Shown piece by piece: positions 23,634 through 31,655 of a stretch of DNA of 64,000 nt. Position 1 is the first letter of the stretch, and each line of letters starts with the position of its first letter. The translations under genes and the position numbers were made by a program. Source of the stretch: Flaviflagellibacter deserti (lineage in GTDB: Bacteria; Pseudomonadota; Alphaproteobacteria; Rhizobiales; Methylopilaceae); the NCBI RefSeq assembly GCF_042652085.1, contig NZ_JBHSJF010000005.1:372001-436000 (forward strand). Direction: 5' to 3'. Below the pieces are notes generated by a model that was given only the letters and a program-made list of their open reading frames with translations, was not told the DNA's origin and did not search any database.

Positions 23634-25388
23634 CTAATACACGTCCGTCAGGTAGCGCTTCTCGTTCTCGATGGCGCGTACGGCGGCTTCGGCGTTCTCG
23701 GGCGTCAGCGCCTTCACGTCGGCATAGGCTTTGACGAGCGTCGAGCGCACGTCCTTGGCCATGTTCTTGGCATCGCCGCAGACATAGAACTTAGCGCCGC
23801 CGTCGAGCCAGTCGACGAGGTCCCGGCGCTTCTCCCACATCTTGTCCTGCACGTAGATCTTCTCCGGCGCATCGCGCGAGAAGGCGACGTCCATGCGGGT
23901 CAGCACGCCGTCCGCCTTCGCGTCCTGCCATTCGAGTTGGTACAGGAAGTCGTGTGTGAACTGGCGGTCGCCGAAGAAGAGCCAGTTGCGGCCCTGCGCA
24001 CCGATCGCACGGCGCTCCTGAATGAAGGCACGGAACGGCGCGACTCCGGTACCGGGACCGACCATGATCACGTCGCGATCGGGCTCGGGCAGGCGGAAAT
24101 GCTTGTTCGGCTTCAGCTTGACGCGAAGGTTCGCGCCCTTCTTCACCCGGTCGGCGATGAAGGACGAGGCGACGCCCATGCGCTGGCGGCCGAAGCTCTC
24201 GTAACGCACCGCCGAGACAAGGATATGCACCTCGTCCTCGAACTCGCGGCGCGAGGAGGCGATCGAATAGGCGCGCGGCGCGAGCGGGCGCGTGATGTCG
24301 AAAATCTGCTCGATCGAGAGCTTCGATGGATAGGCTGCGAGCAGGTCGATGAGCTGGCGGCCGGTCAGCCAGTCGCGGACATGGCCGCCGTCGATCATCG
24401 CCTTGACCTCGGCATTGCCGGTCGCGGCGACGAACTTCTCCAGCGTCTTCGGCGAGAGCGTGGTGATGTCGCGGTCTCGGATCAGGTCGCCGCGCAGTGC
24501 CTCGTTTCCGGAATGGCCGGTGAGGTCGAGGACTTCGGCGACAAGCGCCGGATCGTTCTCGGCATAGACGTCGAGCGCATCGCCCGGCTCGTACGGGATC
24601 GAGCCGTTCTCGAAGCCGAGGGCGACGTGGAACGTCTCCTTCGCCGAGCGCGAGGAATTGAGGTTGATGTGGTCGACGACCTCGGCCGTCACCGGTGAAT
24701 CGGGAACGACGGCCTGGCGGGCGCCGAAATCGACCTCGATGACGTGGCCGCCGCCGGCTGCCGGAGCGGGCGCGATGGTGTCGAGCGTGGCCTCGATCCA
24801 GCCGGAGGCCGGAGCCTGGTAGTCGAGATCGCAATCGACGCGGTCGACGACGCGCTTGCCGCCGAGAGCTTCGAGGCGCTCGTCGATCTTGCGGCCGGTG
24901 CCGCAGAAATCGACATAGGCGGTGTCGCCGAGCGCGAGCACGCTGAACTCGACGCCGTCGAGCTTCGGGGCGGCGTCGCTCATCAGCTCTTCATAGGCGC
25001 GGACGGCGCGCGACGGCGGATCGCCCTCGCCCCAGGTCGCGGCGATGACGAGGAGCTTCTTCGCCTTGGTCAGGTCGGAAAGCTGGAGGTCGCCGAAGTC
25101 GATGACATTCGGCTTGAAGCCCTTCTTGCGCGCGGCCTTGGCGGCGTCGGCGGCGAGCTTCTCGGAATTTCCGGATTCGGTCGCGAACAGGATGGTCAGC
25201 GGCTCCGCAGCCTTCGCCGGCGCGGCCGGCTGCGGTGCCGCACCGATGCCCTGCGCGGCATCGAGACCGGTCAGGAAACCTGCCAGCCATGCGCGCTGAA
25301 GCGGCGTCGCGGGCGCGATGACGCGATTGAGAATCGCGATCTCATCCTCGCTGAAGGGCGCGGTGTTCGGTATCGACGACAAAATCAT
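23634..25388 (-). CDS. cysJ: Sulfite reductase (NADPH) flavoprotein subunit
   Basis: A 584-residue diflavin reductase passing electrons from NADPH to CysI. After about 70 residues there is an FMN flavodoxin domain (FATESGNSEKLA, VIAATWGEGDPP, LALGDTAY), then a connecting/FAD domain with RAYSIASS, then a ferredoxin-reductase-type NADPH domain with GPGTGVAPFRAF, WLFFGDR and the C-terminal YLTDVY. Length and order match CysJ. ATG 25388 is preferred over TTG 25391. It is the first gene of the cysJI operon, with a palindrome at 25422-25437 upstream. Confidence 0.95.
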   Translation of the reverse strand: MILSSIPNTAPFSEDEIAILNRVIAPATPLQRAWLAGFLTGLDAAQGIGAAPQPAAPAKAAEPLTILFATESGNSEKLAADAAKAARKKGFKPNVIDFGDLQLSDLTKAKKLLVIAATWGEGDPPSRAVRAYEELMSDAAPKLDGVEFSVLALGDTAYVDFCGTGRKIDERLEALGGKRVVDRVDCDLDYQAPASGWIEATLDTIAPAPAAGGGHVIEVDFGARQAVVPDSPVTAEVVDHINLNSSRSAKETFHVALGFENGSIPYEPGDALDVYAENDPALVAEVLDLTGHSGNEALRGDLIRDRDITTLSPKTLEKFVAATGNAEVKAMIDGGHVRDWLTGRQLIDLLAAYPSKLSIEQIFDITRPLAPRAYSIASSRREFEDEVHILVSAVRYESFGRQRMGVASSFIADRVKKGANLRVKLKPNKHFRLPEPDRDVIMVGPGTGVAPFRAFIQERRAIGAQGRNWLFFGDRQFTHDFLYQLEWQDAKADGVLTRMDVAFSRDAPEKIYVQDKMWEKRRDLVDWLDGGAKFYVCGDAKNMAKDVRSTLVKAYADVKALTPENAEAAVRAIENEKRYLTDVY

Positions 25389-25421
25389 CAACCTTAGCTA
25401 CGACAATCGTCCCCGAAGGGG

Positions 25422-25437
25422 TGGTCTACATAGACCA
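25422..25437. promoter_or_regulatory. Palindrome upstream of cysJ
   Basis: TGGTCTA and TAGACCA are perfect 7-base arms with a CA centre, 34 bases before the cysJ start and 161 bases before mobB. A candidate operator for a sulfur-responsive regulator of the cysJI operon; regulator identity unknown. Confidence 0.45.
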
Positions 25438-25597
25438 GATGGATTGCGTTGTAATCAACAAAATCTGGAAGTTATTTAAGCTTCCGAAGCTCGTCGCTCA
25501 AGTGTCATGAGCCGGCTTTCTCCGCAACCCTGATAGGTGCATCGGTCAACGATCTCGCCTATAGAGCCCTGCCCGTTTCGCGGGGCGGAGTGATTTG

Positions 25598-26122
25598 ATG
25601 CGATTGATCGGACTGGCGGGCTGGAGCGGCGCGGGAAAGACGACGCTCCTGGAAAAGCTTCTTCCGGAGCTGATCAACAAACGCGGCCTGCGTGTCTCGA
25701 CGCTGAAGCATGCCCACCACAACTTCGACGTCGACAAGCCGGGCAAGGATTCATGGGTGCATCGCCAGGCCGGTGCGTCTGAGGTCCTGATCGTCTCGGA
25801 GAACCGGTTCGCGCTGATGCACGAGCTACGCGGCGCACCGGAGCCGACCCTGCCGGAGCTGGTTGGCAGGCTGTCGCCGGTCGACCTCGTCATCGTCGAG
25901 GGCTTCAAGCGCGGCCCGCATCCGAAGATCGAGATCTGGCGCGAGGCTAACGGGCGGCCGTTCCTCCACACGCAGGACCCGACGATCCGCGCCATCGCCG
26001 CCGACAAGCCCTTGCCCGATGCACCGATCCCGGTGATCGACCTCGATGATATCGGCATGATCGCGAATGTAATTCTGGCCGAGGCCCGGCCGGTCGAGAC
26101 GGCGTTCGCGACAGGCTTCTGA
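25598..26122 (+). CDS. mobB: Molybdopterin-guanine dinucleotide biosynthesis protein B
   Basis: A 174-residue P-loop GTPase-like adaptor of molybdenum cofactor maturation. GLAGWSGAGKTTLLEKL is the Walker A region; LKHAHHNFDVDKPGKDSW and VDLVIVEGFKRGPHPKIEIWR are MobB signatures. It is thought to assist MobA in attaching GMP to molybdopterin. ATG 25598 follows GGAG by seven bases. mobA lies 1.1 kb away on the other strand, separated by a serine hydrolase gene. Confidence 0.93.
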   Translation: MRLIGLAGWSGAGKTTLLEKLLPELINKRGLRVSTLKHAHHNFDVDKPGKDSWVHRQAGASEVLIVSENRFALMHELRGAPEPTLPELVGRLSPVDLVIVEGFKRGPHPKIEIWREANGRPFLHTQDPTIRAIAADKPLPDAPIPVIDLDDIGMIANVILAEARPVETAFATGF

Positions 26123-26208
26123 CCAAACCGGCGTGTCATTAGTCTATGGGGGCCGGACGGCGCCGCGACCGGTCCCATATTCATCGAGCCTTCCGATCCA
26201 GGAGCGTC

Positions 26209-27213
26209 ATGAAGCTTCTCGCCGCGCTTCCGCTGATTGCCGCTCTCGCTATCTGTCAACCGGGATCGGCCGAGCCTTGGGAGAATGCCGATCCGGCGCA
26301 GGCCGGCTGGTCGATGTCCGACCTCGACGCCGCGAAGCAGCACTTCGAGACGCTCGGCTCGACAGCGATCATGATCGTGCAGGACGGCAAGGCGATTGCG
26401 CGCTGGGGCGATGTCGGGCGCAAGGTAAATGCCGCCTCGGTGCGCAAGAGCTTCCTCGGTGCGCTCTACGGTATTGCTGTTTCCAACGGGCAGATCGATC
26501 TCGCAAGCACGCTGAGCGATCTCGGCGTGGACGACGTCCCGCCCTCGCTCACGCCCGAGGAGAAGCGGGCGACGGTGCGCGACCTGCTGATGGCGCGCTC
26601 GGGCGTCTATCATCGGGCCGCGCACGAGACCGCCGTCATCCGTCGTCACCGGCCGGAACGCGGAAGCCATGCGCCGGGAACGTTCTTTTTCTATAACAAC
26701 TGGGATTTCAACGCCCTCGGCACGATCTACCGCAAGCAGACCGGCGACGACATCTTCCAGAGCTTCGCGACACGTATCGCACAGCCGATCGGCATGGAGG
26801 ATTTCGCGCTCGGCGATTGCCGATACGTGTTCGAGAAAGTCTCCGAGCACCCGGCCTACACGTTCCGGATGAGCGCGCGCGACCTCGCCCGGTTCGGCCA
26901 GCTCATCCTCGACCGGGGCCAGTGGGCCGGCCAGCAGCTCGTGCCCGCCGACTGGATCACGCAGTCGACAATCACCTATTCCCAGAGCGAGCGGAAGGGC
27001 ATCGGCTACGGCTATCTCTGGTGGACGCTCGATCCCGCGCGCTGGGGCGACAGCGCGAGCCTTGCGTCCGGCTTCGGCGGCCAGCTCATTGCAGTGCTCC
27101 CCGCGAAGCGACTCGTCGTCGTCCAAACGGTCGATCGCAGCGAAAACAAAGATGGCGTCCGGACCTCGCGCTTTCTCCGGCTTCTCAAGGATATCGTCGC
27201 CGCGGCGCCGTGA
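26209..27213 (+). CDS. Serine hydrolase of the beta-lactamase (class C/esterase) family
   Basis: A 334-residue exported protein. The signal peptide has a hydrophobic stretch LLAALPLIAALAICQ ending near AEPW. ASVRKSFLG is the SxxK catalytic motif, FYNNWDFN the YxN motif, and SGFGGQ near the C-terminus takes the place of the KTG/HxG motif. The family (PF00144) includes penicillin-binding carboxypeptidases, esterases and class C beta-lactamases; a true beta-lactamase is not implied. AGGAG is five bases upstream of ATG 26209. It sits between mobB and mobA without an obvious link. Confidence 0.85.
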   Translation: MKLLAALPLIAALAICQPGSAEPWENADPAQAGWSMSDLDAAKQHFETLGSTAIMIVQDGKAIARWGDVGRKVNAASVRKSFLGALYGIAVSNGQIDLASTLSDLGVDDVPPSLTPEEKRATVRDLLMARSGVYHRAAHETAVIRRHRPERGSHAPGTFFFYNNWDFNALGTIYRKQTGDDIFQSFATRIAQPIGMEDFALGDCRYVFEKVSEHPAYTFRMSARDLARFGQLILDRGQWAGQQLVPADWITQSTITYSQSERKGIGYGYLWWTLDPARWGDSASLASGFGGQLIAVLPAKRLVVVQTVDRSENKDGVRTSRFLRLLKDIVAAAP

Positions 27214-27219
27214 ACTGCG

Positions 27220-27849
27220 TCAGATATCCAACTTCCGGGCCAGCGCATCCGCCTCAGCGATGTCTTCCGGCGTATTGGCATTGAAGAACGGATCGACCGG
27301 ATCGCTGTCCCAGTGAACGTCGACCGCGCCATGCCGCGCCGTCCACGCACCGACCTTGCGCAGCTCTTCCTCGACCAAGGCATGACGAAGATCGCCGCGC
27401 AGATCGACCCGCCACAGAGCGTTGACGGGGTGGTTCCGGCCGTTCGTCTCGGCCTGGGCGATCGGGACGCCGGCCCTTTCGCGCGCTTCATGCAGGCGGG
27501 CGACGAGATCGGGCGGAAGGAAGGGCGAGTCCGCCGCGACGCTGACCACCCATTCGATGTCCGGCCGGTTCGCGGCGCACCAGTCCAGCGCGGCGAGAAC
27601 GCCAGCCAGCGGCCCGGCGAAGCCCGGCACGTCGTCGGGCACGACCGGCAGCCCCGTCGACGCAAACCGCTCGGGATCGCCGTTCGCGTTCAGGATCAGT
27701 CCCTCGCATTGCGGCCTGAGCGCCGCGACGGCGCGATCGAGAATGGTTCTGCCGCCGACCGTCCTGAGAGGCTTGTCGCCGCCTCCCATGCGCCGCGCGA
27801 GCCCTCCCGCGAGCAACACGCCGAGTGTCTTCGGGTGAGTGGTGTTCAT
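27220..27849 (-). CDS. mobA: Molybdenum cofactor guanylyltransferase
   Basis: A 209-residue nucleotidyltransferase that transfers GMP from GTP to molybdopterin to make MGD, used by nitrate, formate and DMSO reductase-type enzymes. GVLLAGGLARRMGGGDKPL is the GTP-binding signature; VVPDDVPGFAGPLAGV and VVSVAADSPFLPPDLV, with a metal-binding Asp, follow the family pattern. NANTPED near the end is also typical. It is convergent with the serine hydrolase, with six bases between the stops. Confidence 0.95.
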   Translation of the reverse strand: MNTTHPKTLGVLLAGGLARRMGGGDKPLRTVGGRTILDRAVAALRPQCEGLILNANGDPERFASTGLPVVPDDVPGFAGPLAGVLAALDWCAANRPDIEWVVSVAADSPFLPPDLVARLHEARERAGVPIAQAETNGRNHPVNALWRVDLRGDLRHALVEEELRKVGAWTARHGAVDVHWDSDPVDPFFNANTPEDIAEADALARKLDI

Positions 27850-27902
27850 GTCGCATCAATATGTGGCGTTAGGCCATTTAGCTACAAACAGGAATCCAAA
27901 GT

Positions 27903-27927
27903 GGAACTGAATGCCAACTGCACCGTT
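27903..27927 (+). promoter_or_regulatory. Predicted EcfG-type general stress promoter
   Basis: GGAAC (27903-27907), 16 bases, then CGTT (27924-27927) matches the -35/-10 consensus of alphaproteobacterial EcfG sigma factors. It is 41 bases before the response regulator start at 27968, a suitable distance for a promoter. Confidence 0.6.
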
Positions 27928-27967
27928 ACGGTTGTCACAGAAGTTTCTTGTGCGGAATTTGGGGCTG

Positions 27968-28354
27968 ATGAACAACACGGCCGTGAACGGACCAAAAATG
28001 CGGATCCTGATCGTCGAGGATGAATTCATCGTCGGCCTTCATCTCGAAAGTATTCTCGAGCGTCTCGGACACGACATCATCGGCGTCGTCGCCGACGAGG
28101 CCGAGGCGCTTTATCTCGTCTTCAGCGAGCAACCGGACCTGATCATCACCGACATCCATCTTGCGGGCGGCGGTAACGGGCTTCGGGTCGCGCAGGAGGC
28201 GCGCGAGAAATACGGCGCGCAGACCGTGGTCATTACCGGCCACCGCGACGGCGGCACCTTCCTGAAGGCCGAGGAGGCCGGGGCGATGGCGTTCTTGCGC
28301 AAGCCGTTCGGCCTGACCGAAGTCGAGAACGTCTTCTCGCGCCTCAGCAGCTGA
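27968..28354 (+). CDS. Single-domain response regulator
   Basis: About 128 residues, consisting of a receiver domain only. MRILIVEDEFIVGLHLE carries the acidic pair, LIITDIHLAGGGNG the phospho-acceptor Asp, TVVITGH the Thr/Ser switch position, and FLRKPFG the conserved Lys. No output domain follows. The ITDIHLAGG.NGL pattern resembles the FAT-GUY type receivers that modulate the PhyR/EcfG stress cascade, which fits the EcfG-like promoter upstream; this is inference. ATG 27968 or ATG 27998 could be the start. Its stop overlaps the convergent pxpC end by 11 bases. Confidence 0.85.
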   Translation: MNNTAVNGPKMRILIVEDEFIVGLHLESILERLGHDIIGVVADEAEALYLVFSEQPDLIITDIHLAGGGNGLRVAQEAREKYGAQTVVITGHRDGGTFLKAEEAGAMAFLRKPFGLTEVENVFSRLSS

Positions 28355-29321
28355 AGCGCGTCCCCTCGCGCACCGTCGCGATCATGCCGACGCGGCGATG
28401 GAACAGCCGCTCCGCCTCGCCGAGGGCGTCCACCGCCTCCTCTACTTCGACCCAGGCGAAGCGCACCCGCGAACCCGCCATCAGCCGCCCGGCCGCCGGG
28501 ACATCCGCCGAAATCACGGTTGCGATCTTTGGATAGCCGCCGGTCGTCTGGCAGTCGGCGAGCAGCAGGATGGGCTGGCCCGAGGGCGGCACCTGCAGCG
28601 CGCCCGGCACCGTGCCGTCGGAGAGCATCTCGCCGCTTTCCTTGCGGACCAGTTCGGGACCGCTGAGACGGGCACCCATGCGGTCGAGATCGCGCGTGAC
28701 CGTGTAGCTCTCACGGACGAGTTCGATCAGCGCGCTCTCGCCGAACATCGGCGCCTGCGGACCCTTCACCATGCGGAGCGTGGGGAATTCGTCGATCAGC
28801 GGCGGCTGGATCAGCGTCAGGCACGGGCCAGCGCGTTCCCGATCGCGGGCAGACAGGGCATCGCCGGCCTTGAGTGCGCGCCCCCGGAGCCCGCCGAAAC
28901 CACCGCGCAGGAAGGTCGAGCGCGAGCCGAGCACCTCGGGCACCGCGACACCGCCCGCGATCGCGAGATAAGCCACGGCCGTGTCGGCGAAGGGCGCGAC
29001 GCGAACGATGTCGCCCTCGACGAGATCGACCGAGCGCCAGGACGGCCATTCCACGACATCGCCGCCGCGCTCGACGATCAGGGGCGCGGCGGTGCCTGCC
29101 AACGCGATGCGCGCCGAGGGAGCGGAAACGCGCAGAACGGGACCCGGCGACCGGCATTCCAGCGCCGCGGCGCCCTCGCCGTTGTCGACCAGGAGATTGG
29201 CGAGCCGAAGAGACGTCGCGTCGAGTGCACCGGACAAGGGAACGCCGAGCGCCAGATGGCCACGCCGGCCGAGATCCTGGACGGTGGTCTGCAAACCCGG
29301 ATCGAGGACTTCGAACGTCAA
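28344..29321 (-). CDS. pxpC: 5-oxoprolinase subunit C (biotin-dependent carboxyltransferase family)
   Basis: A 325-residue KipA/PxpC-type protein. LDPGLQTTVQDLGRRGHLALGVPLSGALD is the N-terminal signature and GYPKIATVISAD the C-terminal one. With PxpA and PxpB it forms the prokaryotic ATP-dependent 5-oxoprolinase that opens pyroglutamate to glutamate. It starts at TTG 29321, overlapping the pxpB stop (TTGA), so the two are translationally coupled. Family length is about 310-340. Confidence 0.9.
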   Translation of the reverse strand: MTFEVLDPGLQTTVQDLGRRGHLALGVPLSGALDATSLRLANLLVDNGEGAAALECRSPGPVLRVSAPSARIALAGTAAPLIVERGGDVVEWPSWRSVDLVEGDIVRVAPFADTAVAYLAIAGGVAVPEVLGSRSTFLRGGFGGLRGRALKAGDALSARDRERAGPCLTLIQPPLIDEFPTLRMVKGPQAPMFGESALIELVRESYTVTRDLDRMGARLSGPELVRKESGEMLSDGTVPGALQVPPSGQPILLLADCQTTGGYPKIATVISADVPAAGRLMAGSRVRFAWVEVEEAVDALGEAERLFHRRVGMIATVREGTRFSC

Positions 29322-30007
29322 GCGCCGGCCTCGATGCGTGCGAACTCCATGGCCGTCACCGGGCGGAAGCGGACCCTGTCGCCGGCCGCGAACACCGCCG
29401 GCGGATCCGCCGTATGGTCGAAAAGGCGGAGCGGCGTGCGTCCGATCAGCCGCCAGCCGCCGGGAGATTCCAGCGGATAGATCGCGGTCGTCTGGTCGGC
29501 GATCGCCACCGAACCGGCCGGAACGCGGGTGCGCGGCGTCTTCAGGCGCGGCAAACGCAACTTCTCGTCGAGATCGCCGAGATAGGCGAAGCCCGGCAGG
29601 AAGCCGAGCATGTAGACATGGTACTCGGCGGACGAATGCAGTTCGACGATGCCGGTCGCGCTCAACCCGGTTTCCCGCGTCACCTCGTCGAGGTCCGGCC
29701 CCGCCTCGCCGCCGTAGAGCACCGGGATGTCGACGAAACGGCCTGCCGACATGTCGGCATCGTCAAAAACATCAATTCCTGCAATGGCTTCGACGATCTT
29801 CGAATGCTCGACGACGAGCGGATCGAAGTGAACCGAAAGCGCCGCGAAAGCCGGAACGACATCCGAAATGCCGGGGATGTTCGCGCTCCGGATCGCCTTC
29901 GCCGCGGCGACGACTCGGGCATTCGTCGCGCGGGACATCTCGGTCCCGAACGAGATGGTTAACGCCGCGTCACCAAGCAGGGAAAATTGACCGAAATTTA
30001 TTTTCAC
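29318..30007 (-). CDS. pxpB: 5-oxoprolinase subunit B (KipI family)
   Basis: A 229-residue protein with the KipI/PxpB (PF02682) cyclophilin-like fold. GDAALTISFG at the start, HMLGF-like YMLGFLPGFAYLGDLDEKL, RVPAGSVAIADQTTAIYPLESPGGWRLIGRTP and FAAGDRVRFRPV at the end are family hallmarks. GTG 30007 is chosen because a TATAAT box lies about 47-52 bases upstream, which makes the longer GTG 30049 start unlikely. It is coupled to pxpC and divergent from pxpA. Confidence 0.9.
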   Translation of the reverse strand: MKINFGQFSLLGDAALTISFGTEMSRATNARVVAAAKAIRSANIPGISDVVPAFAALSVHFDPLVVEHSKIVEAIAGIDVFDDADMSAGRFVDIPVLYGGEAGPDLDEVTRETGLSATGIVELHSSAEYHVYMLGFLPGFAYLGDLDEKLRLPRLKTPRTRVPAGSVAIADQTTAIYPLESPGGWRLIGRTPLRLFDHTADPPAVFAAGDRVRFRPVTAMEFARIEAGA

Positions 30008-30053
30008 GCGAAGGCTGTAACCCCCTATGCGCGCTAAGCGAACCGTCACACAT

Positions 30054-30059
30054 TATAGG
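30054..30059 (-). promoter_or_regulatory. Perfect -10 box for pxpBC
   Basis: TATAAT on the minus strand, 47 bases before the proposed pxpB GTG. The -35 region is weak. It supports the shorter pxpB start and divergent transcription from pxpA. Confidence 0.4.
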
Positions 30060-30092
30060 CATAAATGAGGCTGCTTCGTCCTGGGAGGTCGA

Positions 30093-30896
30093 GTGGCACG
30101 TAGGATCGACATAAACGCCGATCTCGGTGAAGGCTACGGCACCGACGAGGCTATGCTCGGTCTGGTGTCCAGCGCCAATATCGCCTGCGGATTCCATGCC
30201 GGCGACGCCTATACGATGCGAGCGGTAAGCCGCTGGGCGGCGGAACGAAACGTCGCCGTCGGCGCCCATCCCAGTTTCGACGATCTCGGCGGCTTCGGCC
30301 GCACTTTCATACAGATGAGCATGCACGAGCTGGAATCGCTCGTCGCCTATCAGATCGGCAGCATGGCCGAGGCCGCCGCCGACGCCGAAGTGCCGCTCGT
30401 CCACGTCAAGGCGCATGGCGCGCTCTACAACGCCGCCGCCCGCGACCTCGATCACGCAATGGCGATTGGCCGCGCGATCAAGGCGGTCGACCGCAATCTG
30501 ATCTATCTCGGTCTGGCCGGCTCGCGGATGGGGCAAGCAGCCGAGATGCTCGGCCTGCAATTCGCCAGCGAAGCCTTCGCCGATCGTCATTACGGCGATG
30601 ACGGCACGCTGCTTCTGCGCACCGTCAATGGCTCGGTGATCTCCGACCCGGAAGTCGTGGCCGAACGCGTCACGCGCATGGTTCAGGACAACGAGGTCAT
30701 TTCCGCCTCCGGCAAGCGGCTCGCGATCAGCTTCGACTCGTTCTGCGTCCATGGCGACGAGCCGACCGCCGTCGTCGTCGCCCGCGCGGTCCGCCGCGCC
30801 ATCGAGGATGGCGGCTTCGAGGTCGCGCCCCTGGTCGATGCGGTCCGCGACCGCCCAGCGGCGCTGCCAGCGGACGAAGCCCGCTTCACTGCATAA
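30093..30896 (+). CDS. pxpA: 5-oxoprolinase subunit A (LamB/YcsF family)
   Basis: A 267-residue protein. IDINADLGEGYGTDEAMLGLVSSANIACGFHAGD is the clear PxpA/YcsF signature, whose Asp and His residues line the active pocket; GAHPSFDDLGGFGR, LVHVKAHGALYN and CVHGDEPTAV follow. GTG 30093 has GGGAGG four bases upstream. pxpA is divergent from pxpBC, unlike the co-directional order in many genomes. Its last 11 bases overlap the convergent transglycosylase gene. Confidence 0.95.
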   Translation: MARRIDINADLGEGYGTDEAMLGLVSSANIACGFHAGDAYTMRAVSRWAAERNVAVGAHPSFDDLGGFGRTFIQMSMHELESLVAYQIGSMAEAAADAEVPLVHVKAHGALYNAAARDLDHAMAIGRAIKAVDRNLIYLGLAGSRMGQAAEMLGLQFASEAFADRHYGDDGTLLLRTVNGSVISDPEVVAERVTRMVQDNEVISASGKRLAISFDSFCVHGDEPTAVVVARAVRRAIEDGGFEVAPLVDAVRDRPAALPADEARFTA

Positions 30897-31530
30897 TCGT
30901 CAGCGACGCCCGGCTGATCTTCGATTCGATTGCCTTGATGCGGCGATTGTGCGCCGTCCAGTTGATGCGGCTTCTTGAACTCCTCGCTCCCGCCGCCGTC
31001 TTCACCCGTCCGCCAGCCATGGCAACCGCGGGCGCGCCGAAGGTCGCGACCGGAACCTCGCCACGCACCGAATAACCCTGCTCCGCCAGGATCTGCCGGA
31101 CCCGGACACAATAGGCGACGGATTTGTGCGAGAACCGTGTCTCGCCGTGCCCGGCGCGGTATTTCATCACCGTCGTGCAGACGTCGCCGCCGGCGAGTCG
31201 CCAAGCGCCGGTGAGGTAGGTCACGCCGTAGCGGATGTTCGTGGTAGGAACGCGAAGCTCGGCATTGGTGCCGTAGAAGCCGAGCATGCGCGCGGTCGAG
31301 GGCAGGATCTGCATCAGCCCCACCTCGCCGGCGTCACCCGAGGCGAAGATCTGATAACCGCTCTCCACGGTCGCGACCGCGTCGGCGATCTCGGGCGGCA
31401 TGCCAGATTTGACGGCCTCGGTGCGGACCATCACACGCAGGGCGACAGGATCAGGCTCGGGCGCGACCTCCTGCGCCGCCGCGGGAAGCGTCATGGCGAG
31501 CGCGGCGGTGGGTACAAGCAGGAGGCGCAT
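30886..31530 (-). CDS. Lytic transglycosylase, SLT domain
   Basis: A 214-residue exported protein: signal peptide ending at PAAAQ, then a soluble lytic transglycosylase domain (PF01464) with AVATVESGYQ carrying the catalytic Glu, GEVGLMQILPSTARMLGF, and TNIRYGVTYLTGAW. It cleaves peptidoglycan glycan strands to anhydro-muropeptides in the periplasm. The basic C-terminal ~60 residues have no recognised domain. ATG 31530 has GGAG-poor context, but it is the only start placed before the signal peptide without repeat-derived sequence. Confidence 0.88.
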   Translation of the reverse strand: MRLLLVPTAALAMTLPAAAQEVAPEPDPVALRVMVRTEAVKSGMPPEIADAVATVESGYQIFASGDAGEVGLMQILPSTARMLGFYGTNAELRVPTTNIRYGVTYLTGAWRLAGGDVCTTVMKYRAGHGETRFSHKSVAYCVRVRQILAEQGYSVRGEVPVATFGAPAVAMAGGRVKTAAGARSSRSRINWTAHNRRIKAIESKISRASLTIMQ

Positions 31531-31601
31531 CCACTCATAATGCACGAAACGGTGAGGCGATCCTGTGGCGGTGACTTTCCCCGGACTGCGAAGCGGGAGC
31601 G

Positions 31602-31655
31602 ACCTCATCCTGAGCCGCGAGCGAAGCTCGCGTGGACGCTCCGCGTCCGGCTCAG
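31602..31655. repeat. Family C palindromic repeat at the cysW stop
   Basis: CCTCATCCTGAGCCGCGAGC, GAAGCTCGCG, then GCGTCCGGCTCAG. A short copy of the element at 5188-5295; its end overlaps the cysW stop codon. It lies where cysA follows cysW in many genomes. Confidence 0.65.

Noticed and set aside
26209..27213. Antibiotic-resistance beta-lactamase
   Set aside because: It has the SxxK/YxN fold motifs, but the broad PF00144 family is mostly esterases and peptidases, and nothing shows beta-lactam specificity.
30008..30049. Upstream GTG as the pxpB start
   Set aside because: A perfect TATAAT lies five to ten bases before it, leaving no room for a leader; GTG 30007 gives the usual family N-terminus.
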